The notes beneath the pieces are model-generated. The model saw only the letters and a program-made list of their open reading frames with translations. It was not told the DNA's origin and did no database searches. From an uncultured Lachnospiraceae bacterium (GTDB lineage: Bacteria > Bacillota > Clostridia > Lachnospirales > Lachnospiraceae): a DNA stretch of 33,873 nucleotides. Positions 26,656 through 33,873 of the stretch are shown here, piece after piece. Position 1 is the stretch's first letter. Every line of letters begins with the position of its first letter. The position numbers and the translations under genes were made by a program. The stretch spans positions 1 through 33,873 of the forward strand of contig CAMNDJ010000014.1 in assembly GCA_946535225.1 (NCBI GenBank), in the 5' to 3' direction.

Positions 26656-27570
26656 ATGATAGATGTGTGTCTGCTTGGTACAGGCGGTATGATGCCGCTT
26701 CCAAACAGATGGCTGACGGCCATGATGATGAGATACAACGGGCACAGTATCCTGGTAGATTGCGGAGAGGGTACGCAGATCGCACTCAAGGAAGTCGGAT
26801 GGAGCCCCAAGCCGATCGATGCGATCCTGTTTACGCATTTTCATGCGGATCACATATCCGGTCTTCCGGGTATGCTGCTGACAATGGGCAATGCGGAGAG
26901 AACACAGCCTTTGCTCATCATAGGGCCAAAGAATGTTGAAAGAGTGGTCGAGTCGGTCAGGATCATAGCGAGGGATCTTCCTTTTGAGATATGCTATAAG
27001 GAACTGAATGCGAACGAAGAAGAATTTGAGGTATGCGGGCTTAAGGCTATAGGATATAAGGTCAGCCACAACGTGACCTGTTACGGTTATACGTTCATGC
27101 TGGACCGGATCGGAAGGTTTGATGTCGACAGGGCTAAGGCTGAAGGTATAGATGTCCGTTTCTGGAACAGGTTGCAGAAGGGCGAGACTGTTGAGGCGCC
27201 GGACGGATCGGTATACACTCCGGACATGGTGCTCGGACCGGACAGAAAAGGCCTCAAACTCACTTACTGCACGGATTCAAGACCTACGGATGTGATAGTT
27301 AAGAATGCCAAGGATTCGGATCTGTTCATTTGTGAGGGTATGTATGCCGAGGAGGATAAGCTCGACAAAGCCAAGGAACACAAGCATATGACCTTCTATG
27401 AGGCTGCGGATATGGCTAAGAGAGCAGAGGTTAAGGAACTGTGGCTCACGCATTACAGTCCGTCCCTGCCCAATCCCGGGGCGTATACAAGGGCAGTGCA
27501 GAAGGTATTTGCAAATACCATAGTCGCCAAGGACGGAAGAGTGACAACACTTAAGTTTGAAGAAGAATGA
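26656..27570 (+). CDS. rnz: Ribonuclease Z
   Basis: A zinc-dependent endonuclease that trims the 3' end of precursor tRNAs lacking an encoded CCA. The metallo-beta-lactamase motif HFHADH is at 61-66, with DCGEGT at 35-40, and later zinc ligands in HNVTCYGY, CTDSRPT and LTHYSP. The 304-residue length matches the short bacterial form. AAAGGAG lies ten bases before the ATG. It stands between tsaB and tsaD, so tRNA maturation genes are grouped here. Confidence 0.95.
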   Translation: MIDVCLLGTGGMMPLPNRWLTAMMMRYNGHSILVDCGEGTQIALKEVGWSPKPIDAILFTHFHADHISGLPGMLLTMGNAERTQPLLIIGPKNVERVVESVRIIARDLPFEICYKELNANEEEFEVCGLKAIGYKVSHNVTCYGYTFMLDRIGRFDVDRAKAEGIDVRFWNRLQKGETVEAPDGSVYTPDMVLGPDRKGLKLTYCTDSRPTDVIVKNAKDSDLFICEGMYAEEDKLDKAKEHKHMTFYEAADMAKRAEVKELWLTHYSPSLPNPGAYTRAVQKVFANTIVAKDGRVTTLKFEEE

Positions 27571-27607
27571 TCCATATATAGAACAATGATTTGAGAGGGT
27601 TTTGTTC

Positions 27608-28186
27608 ATGAAGAGCCCCAAGGGAGTAAAGGGTTTTGTAGTGATCTTAATATTGATCCTTCTCGTGGTCGGATACTATTACTATCTGTCCAACAGGAAT
27701 TTTAACGAGAGGAAAGAAGCTGAAGTGGTGATAACACCTGCTCAGTCTCTTTTGTTACTCAATTTTGACGTGAATTATCCCCCGACTCCCAAGGAGGTCG
27801 TCAAGCAGTATATGGAATTCTCCAAGGTACTGCATAATGAAGAACTGACTGATGACGAGGTCAATGCCGTAGGTATCAAACTCCTTGAGATCCTCGATGA
27901 TGATCTGGTGCACAACAAAAGCGAAGCGGACTATCTCTTAGATCTTAAGAGTGAACTTAAGACTTTCAAAAACAATAATTATTCGATAGTGAACATGTAT
28001 ACCTCGCAGAGTACGGACGTTGAATATTTCTCGGTGGAGGACAGGGAATGTGCCAGTCTGTACGGGACCTTCAATATAAGGACATCCTCGGGCACGCAGG
28101 TGCTTACGGATATCTTCATATTGCGCAAGGATGCATCGGGACATTGGAAGATCTACGGCTGGCAACCGATACAGAATGAGGAATGA
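27608..28186 (+). CDS. Membrane-anchored protein of unknown function (DUF6715-like)
   Basis: One hydrophobic segment at about 9-26 (VVILILILLVVGYYYYL), then an extracytoplasmic domain of about 165 residues with YPPTPKEVVKQYMEFSKVLHNEE and a C-terminal WKIYGWQPIQ. The domain has the look of a small NTF2-type fold, which is a guess. It resembles single-pass proteins annotated DUF6715 in Lachnospiraceae; I am only moderately sure of that name. ATG 27608 is chosen over TTG 27602 because GAGAGGG lies nine bases before it. It sits between rnz and tsaD. Confidence 0.75.
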   Translation: MKSPKGVKGFVVILILILLVVGYYYYLSNRNFNERKEAEVVITPAQSLLLLNFDVNYPPTPKEVVKQYMEFSKVLHNEELTDDEVNAVGIKLLEILDDDLVHNKSEADYLLDLKSELKTFKNNNYSIVNMYTSQSTDVEYFSVEDRECASLYGTFNIRTSSGTQVLTDIFILRKDASGHWKIYGWQPIQNEE

Positions 28187-28252
28187 TCCGGTCTGCATAC
28201 CGTGCCGGCCAAGTCGGAGACATCATATGGCTTCTGACGGAAAGAGATATTT

Positions 28253-29272
28253 ATGAAAGATCTGTTTGTTTTGGGAATTGAATCTTCGTGTGATGAGACT
28301 GCAGCATCTGTTGTCCTTAACGGGCATAAGGTGCTGTCTAACGTTATATCGTCTCAGATAGATATACACACTCTCTATGGCGGAGTGGTGCCTGAGATCG
28401 CATCCAGAAAGCATATGGAGAGGATCGACAGAGTGGTAAAAAAGGCGCTTGCCGATGCCGGTATGAGTGCGGATGATATAGATGTGATAGCCGTAACATA
28501 CGGTCCGGGACTTGTAGGAGCATTACTCGTGGGCGTATCTTATGCAAAATCCTACGCATGGGCATATGATAAGCCTTTAGTCGGTGTGCATCACATTGAG
28601 GGCCATATCTGCGCAAATTATATCGAGCATGAGGACTTAAAGCCCCCTTTCTTAAGTCTGGTCGTATCCGGAGGACATACACATCTTGTGAATGTGGCGG
28701 ATTACGGTAAATACGAGATACTCGGAAGGACAAGGGATGATGCCGCAGGTGAAGCCTTTGATAAAGTGGCCAGAGTAATAGGCCTCGGATATCCCGGCGG
28801 ACCCAAGATCGATAAGGTGAGTTATGACGGTGATCCCACAGCTTACGCATTTCCGAGGGCAAAGATAAGTGAAAATGAATATGACTTCTCGTTTAGCGGG
28901 CTTAAATCGGCTGTTTTGAATGAACTGAACGCCCTTCAGATGAAGGGGCTTTCATATGTGCAGGCCGATGTGGCGGCTTCGTTCCAGCAGGCTGTTGTGG
29001 ATGTGCTTGTCACTCACAGTATGGCAGCTATAGATGAATACAAACCCGAATGTTTTGCGATCGCCGGCGGAGTTGCCTCTAATACGCATCTTCGGAAAGC
29101 GATGGAAGAAGCATGCGCCCAAAAAGGAGTGAGGTTTTGCATGCCGTCTCCGATATACTGTACGGATAATGCCGCTATGATCGCGGTTGCCGGGTATCAT
29201 GAGTATATTGCCGGTAATACTTCAGGATGGGATCTTAACGCAGTACCGGCACTCAAACTGGGACAGAGATGA
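28253..29272 (+). CDS. tsaD: tRNA threonylcarbamoyltransferase TsaD
   Basis: The catalytic subunit that transfers threonylcarbamoyl from its AMP adduct to A37 of tRNA. The 339-residue protein has the ASKHA start [13 protein letters not shown], the iron-binding HHIEGH at 113-118 (H114 and H118), [18 protein letters not shown], and [10 protein letters not shown] with the final metal Asp. All signatures are intact and the length is normal. An A/G-rich GGAAAGAGA precedes the ATG. rimI and tsaE follow in the same direction. Confidence 0.97.
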   Translation: MKDLFVLGIESSCDETAASVVLNGHKVLSNVISSQIDIHTLYGGVVPEIASRKHMERIDRVVKKALADAGMSADDIDVIAVTYGPGLVGALLVGVSYAKSYAWAYDKPLVGVHHIEGHICANYIEHEDLKPPFLSLVVSGGHTHLVNVADYGKYEILGRTRDDAAGEAFDKVARVIGLGYPGGPKIDKVSYDGDPTAYAFPRAKISENEYDFSFSGLKSAVLNELNALQMKGLSYVQADVAASFQQAVVDVLVTHSMAAIDEYKPECFAIAGGVASNTHLRKAMEEACAQKGVRFCMPSPIYCTDNAAMIAVAGYHEYIAGNTSGWDLNAVPALKLGQR

Positions 29273-29318
29273 CCGGGGTACCGCGCAATAATTAATTCGC
29301 GATTTAATAATATAAAAT

Positions 29319-29846
29319 ATGGGGCTTATAGTAAGAAAAATGGATCTGGACGATGTTGACGCAGTGTGTGTTATGGAGGAAGAAAGCTTCTCCATGCCCT
29401 GGCACAGGGAATCGTTCATAGAAATGATAAATAACCGCGATGCGTTATATCTTGTGGCCGAGATATGCACATCGGAAAAATGTGAAATGACTGATCCGGA
29501 TGATGTGGTATACAGATCAACGGAAATAGCCGAATCTTATGACGGAGATGTCACAATATGCGGATGCGCCGGTTTTATCAGTGTTGTAGGCGAAGGTGAC
29601 ATCTGCAATGTTGTCGTAAAAGAGGACTTCCGCCGACTGGGAATCGCTAAACGACTGGTTCAGTCAATGATTTTGGCGGGCAAAGAACGGTTCGGGATCA
29701 ATTCATATACGCTTGAAGTCAGAAAGAGTAATTTGGCAGCCATAGGATTGTATGAGGATCTCGGATTTGTCTTTGAGGGTATCAGACCCGGATTTTATGA
29801 TAAACCCAAGGAAGATGCCTGCATTTACTGGCTCAGAGATATTTAG
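29319..29846 (+). CDS. rimI: Ribosomal protein S18 alanine N-acetyltransferase RimI
   Basis: A GNAT-family enzyme expected to acetylate the N-terminal Ala of S18. It starts GLIVRKMDLDDVDAVCVMEE, has SMPWHRESF as in RimI, the acetyl-CoA loop RRLGIAKR, and the C-terminal LEVRKSNLAAIGLYEDLGF block. It is 175 residues instead of about 150; the extra residues are an acidic stretch around 46-72 between two core strands. No Shine-Dalgarno site is seen; the region before the ATG is very AT-rich. A second ATG at 29340 would remove the first seven residues and is no better. It is placed between tsaD and tsaE, a common grouping. Confidence 0.9.
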   Translation: MGLIVRKMDLDDVDAVCVMEEESFSMPWHRESFIEMINNRDALYLVAEICTSEKCEMTDPDDVVYRSTEIAESYDGDVTICGCAGFISVVGEGDICNVVVKEDFRRLGIAKRLVQSMILAGKERFGINSYTLEVRKSNLAAIGLYEDLGFVFEGIRPGFYDKPKEDACIYWLRDI

Positions 29847-29869
29847 CACGGATATGTGGATCTGATGAT

Positions 29870-30313
29870 ATGAAAGATGTAAATAATACACGCAATGCAA
29901 GAGAAACATTTGAATACGCCAGGAAACTGGGAATGAAGAGCAGACCGGGAGAGGTGTATTGTCTGAACGGAGATCTTGGTGTCGGGAAGACAGTATTTGC
30001 ACAGGGTTTCGCCGACGGAGTCGGAGTGACTGATACGGTCAATAGCCCTACCTTTACCATAGTTCAGGTATATGATGACGGTCGGATACCGTTGTATCAT
30101 TTTGACGTATACAGGATAGGTGATCCGGAGGAAATGTATGAGATCGGATATGACGAATATGTAAGCGGAGACGGTGTGTGCCTCATAGAGTGGGCAGACA
30201 TCATAAAGGATATCCTTCCGCCTGCTTATATAAGCGTACTCATAGAAAAAGATGATCCTAACGATCCGGATCACAGAAAGATATCTGTTGAGAGTATTGG
30301 AGACAGTGAATGA
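29870..30313 (+). CDS. tsaE: tRNA threonylcarbamoyladenosine biosynthesis ATPase TsaE
   Basis: A small P-loop ATPase that resets the TsaB-TsaD complex between cycles. Walker A is GDLGVGKT at 34-41, followed by the conserved SPTFTIVQVY and YHFDVYRIG, and CLIEWAD near the C-terminus. The 147-residue length is normal. Its last four bases overlap the start of ispD (ATGA), so the two are translationally coupled. Confidence 0.95.
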   Translation: MKDVNNTRNARETFEYARKLGMKSRPGEVYCLNGDLGVGKTVFAQGFADGVGVTDTVNSPTFTIVQVYDDGRIPLYHFDVYRIGDPEEMYEIGYDEYVSGDGVCLIEWADIIKDILPPAYISVLIEKDDPNDPDHRKISVESIGDSE

Positions 30314-31035
30314 AAAACGTTGCGATAGTACTTGCCGGCGGAAGCGGGAAAAGAATGAATTCCGATATCAAGAAGCAGTTCATGTTGCTTAATGATAAGC
30401 CGTTGATATCGCATTCTCTTGAGATATTTGAAAAGAGCAATATAATAACAGATGTTATACTGATATCCTCTCCCGAAGATATGGAATATTGCGCGGATGA
30501 GATCGTAAGACGCGGCGGTTTTAACAAAGTCAGGGCTGTCGTTGCAGGTGGGAGAGAGAGATACAATTCGGTCATGGCGGGTTTGGATCAGATAGAGATA
30601 AGTGGCGGAGCCGACTATGTGTTCATACATGACGGTGCAAGACCGTTTGTCACGGAGGATATGATCGAAAGGCTCTATGAGGATGTACGCAAGACGGAGG
30701 CTTCCGTTGCGGCCGTCAAGAGCAAGGATACTGTTAAGATATCCAATACCGCGGATTATGTGGTGTCAACTCCCAACAGAGAACTGACGTGGATAATACA
30801 GACGCCTCAGGTTTTTGCCTATTCTCTTGCCAAGGAGGCATATGATAAGCTCAAAGAAGAAGAGGACGGGCTTCCGTGTCAGGGCATCCATGTCACTGAT
30901 GATGCCATGGTCGTGGAGACATGGACGGATCATAAGGTGAGACTTGTGGAAGGAAGCTATGAAAATATCAAGGTGACAACGCCTGAGGATATGGACATAG
31001 CCGAGACGATAATTAAAAGAAGAATTAATTTATGA
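30310..31035 (+). CDS. ispD: 2-C-methyl-D-erythritol 4-phosphate cytidylyltransferase IspD
   Basis: Forms CDP-methylerythritol in the MEP route to isoprenoids. The nucleotide-binding start is VLAGGSGKRM at 7-16, followed by KKQFMLLNDKPL, then HDGARPFV, the PNRELTWIIQTPQVF block, and TDDAMVVE. These fit IspD; the related teichoic-acid enzyme TarI shares the fold, so a small chance of that remains. 241 residues is normal. It overlaps both neighbours by four bases. Confidence 0.9.
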   Translation: MKNVAIVLAGGSGKRMNSDIKKQFMLLNDKPLISHSLEIFEKSNIITDVILISSPEDMEYCADEIVRRGGFNKVRAVVAGGRERYNSVMAGLDQIEISGGADYVFIHDGARPFVTEDMIERLYEDVRKTEASVAAVKSKDTVKISNTADYVVSTPNRELTWIIQTPQVFAYSLAKEAYDKLKEEEDGLPCQGIHVTDDAMVVETWTDHKVRLVEGSYENIKVTTPEDMDIAETIIKRRINL

Positions 31036-32207
31036 CGAACAGTGAACGCAATATATGGATAGATGTCGCCAAGACGGTGGCGATCATAGGAGTTGTGTTC
31101 CAGCATCTTTGGGGCTGGGCCTATGATGATGAGATTCTGTATAACAGCGTATTCTATGCAGTAGGCCTGTTCGTTATTATCGGCGGGTATAATACTTACG
31201 GTTCATATCTGAAAAGAGGTTCGTGTCCGGTACTTAAGAGGATAGTCGGGATCATGATTCCCTATGTCGCGGCTGTTATTGTATATGTGGTCGCATCGGG
31301 AAACGGGAAAGACCCGGCGGAATATATACTCAGACTCGTACATTTTGATGCCTGTGCGCCCATGTACTATGTGGCGGTATATTTATGGCTTGTGATCGCA
31401 TCTCCGGTACTGGCTCTTGTTCTTAATAAATGTCTCAGAGCAGGATCATGTGTGATGAAGATGCTTAGGTTGGGATTGAGTATCGTGGCGGTCGTGATCG
31501 TGTCATATCTGTGTACGAGATATACGGATATCTTCGGGATAATCCTGGGAGGCGGTATGGTGTTTGCAGGTCCCTGGCTCATGTTTCACTACGTCGGGAT
31601 GTGCATCAGGGGACTTGAGCAGATGATCGCAGGTGAGTCTGCAGCATGTCCTGAAGCCGGGGCTGCAGATACGGGGACTGAGGACAGGAAGAAAGAGAAG
31701 AAGGACCCGGGGGCAAGAAGAAGGAAAGGGTTCATCCTGCTTATGCTCCTGACCCTGAGCCTGCTTGCATGGGAATATATATTTGTAATAAAGGAAGTAA
31801 ATAAGGGATTCGGAGCCATATTCGGATATGGCGATATCCTGTTGACCTGGTTTGGCGGGCTGGAGATCCTGCTTATGATGCTGTGGTTCGTGACGGCGGG
31901 CAGGATCGCCGGATATACTAAGGAGCGTGAAGCCGTAGGAGGGGCGGAGACTGCGGACAGCAGGAAGATCCGGGTATACGGGCAGATCTTCACGGAGATA
32001 TCGGGGCTGCTCGGGCGCCATTCTCTGTATATATTCCTGTATCATATATTGTTCTTAAGGCTGTATGTGGACCATCTTCTGACGCGGATGCTGCATATCA
32101 GTCATCTTCTTAACAGGATCACTCTCATCCTGACGGTGTTCGCCGGGCCTGTCATCATCAGTGTGATCGTAAATCGTCTTAAGACTCTCGTTTTTTCAAG
32201 TAAATGA
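31032..32207 (+). CDS. Acyltransferase-3 family membrane protein
   Basis: A polytopic membrane protein expected to transfer acyl groups to a surface sugar or lipid. The start NIWIDVAKTVAIIGVVFQHLW with H25 is the family signature. About ten hydrophobic segments follow. Two charged loops stand out: residues about 197-236, rich in Ala/Glu/Lys (PEAGAADTGTEDRKKEKKD), and about 298-318. The first ATG lies in the stop of ispD (ATGA overlap). The substrate cannot be told from sequence; family members modify peptidoglycan, polysaccharide or lipid. It seems to be the last gene of the operon. Confidence 0.87.
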   Translation: MTNSERNIWIDVAKTVAIIGVVFQHLWGWAYDDEILYNSVFYAVGLFVIIGGYNTYGSYLKRGSCPVLKRIVGIMIPYVAAVIVYVVASGNGKDPAEYILRLVHFDACAPMYYVAVYLWLVIASPVLALVLNKCLRAGSCVMKMLRLGLSIVAVVIVSYLCTRYTDIFGIILGGGMVFAGPWLMFHYVGMCIRGLEQMIAGESAACPEAGAADTGTEDRKKEKKDPGARRRKGFILLMLLTLSLLAWEYIFVIKEVNKGFGAIFGYGDILLTWFGGLEILLMMLWFVTAGRIAGYTKEREAVGGAETADSRKIRVYGQIFTEISGLLGRHSLYIFLYHILFLRLYVDHLLTRMLHISHLLNRITLILTVFAGPVIISVIVNRLKTLVFSSK

Positions 32208-32260
32208 TCCAATTCGCCGTATAAGCGAAATAACTGTAACCAATTCGGATGAGTCGCGGC

Positions 32261-32289
32261 TTGCCTGTGAATATGACCTGAAGTATAAT
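32261..32289 (+). promoter_or_regulatory. Promoter of the flotillin-like gene
   Basis: TTGCCT (32261-32266), 17 bases, then a perfect TATAAT (32284-32289). It separates the flotillin gene from the operon before it. In the gap an octamer CCAATTCG occurs twice (32210-32217 and 32240-32247); no clear terminator was found for the preceding operon. Confidence 0.72.
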
Positions 32290-32353
32290 TGCGTCAACAG
32301 GGAAACAAGGCATCGGTAGAATAAAGATGTCGAAAAAGAAACGGAGGGTTTAT

Positions 32354-33847
32354 ATGAGTGGAGTAACCATCGCTATCATCGTAATCGTTTTGGTCCTTTT
32401 GGTCGTAGTACTGGCGACCGGATATGTGAAAGCTCCCCCGAACAGGGCATTTATCATCTCGGGATGGCGCAAGGAGCCCAAGATCTTAATAGGACGCGCC
32501 GGGATAAAGTTCCCGTTTTTAGAGCGTAAGGATACCCTGCTGCTCAAGCAGATAAGCATTGACATCAAGACTAACGGATATGTTCCCACGCTGGATTTCA
32601 TCGGTGTGGATATAGATGCGGTAGCCAAGGTCAGAGTCAAGACGGATCCCGAGGGCATCAAGATCGCCATGAAGAACTTCTTAAATATGGATGAGAAGAG
32701 CATAATGGCTGCTCTCACGGATTCGCTTCAGGGTAATATGCGTGAGATCATCGGTACCGTTAAGCTCAAGGAGCTCAATACCGACCGAAAGAAGTTCGGC
32801 GATGAGGTCCAGGAGAAGGCACAGAAGGATATGAATGCGCTCGGTATCGAGATCATCTCCTGCAATATCCAGAAGATCGAGGATGAAAAGGGACTGATAA
32901 TCGCTCTCGGACAGGACAATATGTCCCAGATCCAGAAGGATGCATCCATTGCCAAGGCTCAGGCTGACAAGGACGTGGCGATCGCCGAGGCTGAGGCCAA
33001 GAGACTGGCTAATGAGGCGCAGGTATCTGCAGAAACTGAGATAGCAGCCAAGCAGAACGAGCTGCGTATCAAGCAGGCAGAGCTGAAGAGGGAGTCGGAT
33101 ATCAAGCAGGCTGAGGCCGATGCCGCGTATGAGATACAGCAGCAGGAACAGCGTAAGACGATAGAGGTGACGACCGCGAATGCCAACATTGCCAAGCAGG
33201 AACGCGAGATCGAACTCAAGCGTAAGGATGTCGAAGTGACGGAGCAGACGCTCGAGGCTGAGATCAAAAAGAAGGCTGAGGCAGAGAAGTTTGCGCGTCA
33301 GCAGAAGGCAGAGGCAGAACTCTTTGAGCGCCAGCGCAAGGCGGAAGCCGAGAAGTTCGAGCGTGAGAAGGAAGCTGAAGCCAAGAAGATCCAGGCGGAG
33401 GCTGACCTCTATGCCAAGAGTCAGGAGGCCGAGGGTATCCGTGCCGTAGGTGAAGCGGAAGCCAAGGCTATCGAAGCCAAGGGTATCGCAGAAGCCGAGG
33501 CTATGGAGAAGAAGGCAGAGGCCATGAAGAAGTACGGCCAGGCGGCCATGATAGAGATGATCGTCAAGGCGCTTCCCGAGATGGCCGGTGCGATCGCCAA
33601 GCCTCTTGAGAATATCGATAAGGTCACGATCATCGATGGCGGAAGCGGGGAGAACGGTGTGAACTCGGTCGGCTCATACGTGCCGGGGGTTCTGGCCCAG
33701 ACCATCGAGACCGTCAAGGAGGTAACAGGCCTGGATATCGTGGACATCATGAAGGCCAACACATATGATGCCAAGGTGACGAGGAACATCAATGTCAGCG
33801 GCGTCGGCGATGTACTTAAGGGCGCGGATAAGCCGGAAAAAGAGTAG
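32354..33847 (+). CDS. Flotillin-like SPFH-domain membrane protein
   Basis: Flotillins organise membrane microdomains and are linked to protein-complex assembly, cell shape and secretion in Firmicutes. From ATG 32354 it has 497 residues: a membrane segment at about 4-22, an SPFH (band 7) domain at about 25-190 starting YVKAPPNRAFIISG, then a very long Ala/Glu/Lys-rich coiled coil to about 400, and a C-terminal domain ending GVGDVLKGADK. The length and layout fit the FloT/YqiK group, not short FloA. ATG 32354 is preferred to 32327 because GGAGGG (32343-32348) precedes it and the earlier start would put KKKRR before the membrane segment. Confidence 0.92.
   Translation: MSGVTIAIIVIVLVLLVVVLATGYVKAPPNRAFIISGWRKEPKILIGRAGIKFPFLERKDTLLLKQISIDIKTNGYVPTLDFIGVDIDAVAKVRVKTDPEGIKIAMKNFLNMDEKSIMAALTDSLQGNMREIIGTVKLKELNTDRKKFGDEVQEKAQKDMNALGIEIISCNIQKIEDEKGLIIALGQDNMSQIQKDASIAKAQADKDVAIAEAEAKRLANEAQVSAETEIAAKQNELRIKQAELKRESDIKQAEADAAYEIQQQEQRKTIEVTTANANIAKQEREIELKRKDVEVTEQTLEAEIKKKAEAEKFARQQKAEAELFERQRKAEAEKFEREKEAEAKKIQAEADLYAKSQEAEGIRAVGEAEAKAIEAKGIAEAEAMEKKAEAMKKYGQAAMIEMIVKALPEMAGAIAKPLENIDKVTIIDGGSGENGVNSVGSYVPGVLAQTIETVKEVTGLDIVDIMKANTYDAKVTRNINVSGVGDVLKGADKPEKE
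33275..33406 (+). repeat. Four 11-residue repeats in the flotillin coiled coil
   Basis: Four successive 33-base units encode AEAEKFARQQK, AEAELFERQRK, AEAEKFEREKE and AEAKKIQAEAD (residues about 308-351). The 11-residue (hendecad) period points to a slightly right-handed coiled coil. The DNA copies differ at several third-codon positions, so the repeat is kept at the protein level. Confidence 0.75.
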
Positions 33848-33855
33848 GCAACTGA

Positions 33856-33869
33856 GGTCTGATCAGACC
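33856..33869 (+). terminator. Hairpin at the window edge, possible start of a terminator
   Basis: GGTCT-GATC-AGACC (33856-33869) is a perfect palindrome nine bases after the flotillin stop. The window ends four bases later, so whether a T-run follows cannot be seen. Confidence 0.35.
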
Positions 33870-33873
33870 GATG

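Noticed and set aside
32207..32232. Terminator after the acyltransferase gene
   Set aside because: TTCGC/GCGAA at 32214-32229 is only five base pairs with no T-run following.

Overview
The window reads as ordinary, gene-dense chromosome of a low-to-moderate GC Firmicute. It most resembles a rumen- or gut-type member of the Lachnospiraceae (Butyrivibrio / Pseudobutyrivibrio-like). The basis is a phosphate butyryltransferase plus butyrate kinase pair, strong AGGAGG-type ribosome binding sites, clostridial-type gene neighbourhoods (rpsT/lepA/hemW; tsaB...tsaD) and several membrane-protein families typical of that group. The genus is an inference from gene content, not a measured identity. No transposase, phage, CRISPR array, tRNA or rRNA was found.

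Layout. 1-1301: possible start of a leftward gene, then a membrane diguanylate cyclase. 1337-8224: argS, a zinc-ribbon membrane protein, a TPM-domain membrane protein, lepA and hemW, closely spaced on the + strand. 8338-8762: rpsT with its own promoter, leader and terminator. 8773-9996: a GC-rich structured leader, pilT and a terminator. 10065-12733: promoter, comM and dprA (overlapping). 12777-14465: an EAL phosphodiesterase on the - strand. 14466-14829: a 364-base divergent regulatory region with a duplicated extended -10 promoter. 14830-24198: ptb, buk, secA, prfB, then small membrane and zinc-motif proteins, a DUF975-like protein and a chemoreceptor. 24254-24283: a bidirectional terminator. 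24315-25264: a riboflavin ECF S component on the - strand behind an FMN riboswitch, with a perfect 21-bp tandem repeat upstream. 25269-32207: a + strand operon of a YcxB-like protein, tsaB, RNase Z, a membrane-anchored protein, tsaD, rimI, tsaE, ispD and an acyltransferase. 32261-end: a flotillin-like protein with its own promoter.

How the genes work together. Most genes are housekeeping: translation (argS, lepA, rpsT, prfB, rimI), tRNA processing and t6A modification (rnz, tsaB, tsaD, tsaE), protein export (secA), isoprenoid synthesis (ispD) and butyrate/ATP formation (ptb-buk). A second theme is surface behaviour and DNA uptake: a cyclic-di-GMP synthase, a cyclic-di-GMP phosphodiesterase, a pilus retraction ATPase, a chemoreceptor, and ComM and DprA, which act on incoming single-stranded DNA.

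I did not find a clear unknown defence or mobile system. The features most worth a second look are non-coding: the 67% GC hairpin cluster before pilT, the duplicated promoter before ptb, the tandem repeat and Shine-Dalgarno-overlapping FMN riboswitch before ribU, and the HExxH/CxxC protein at 21215.
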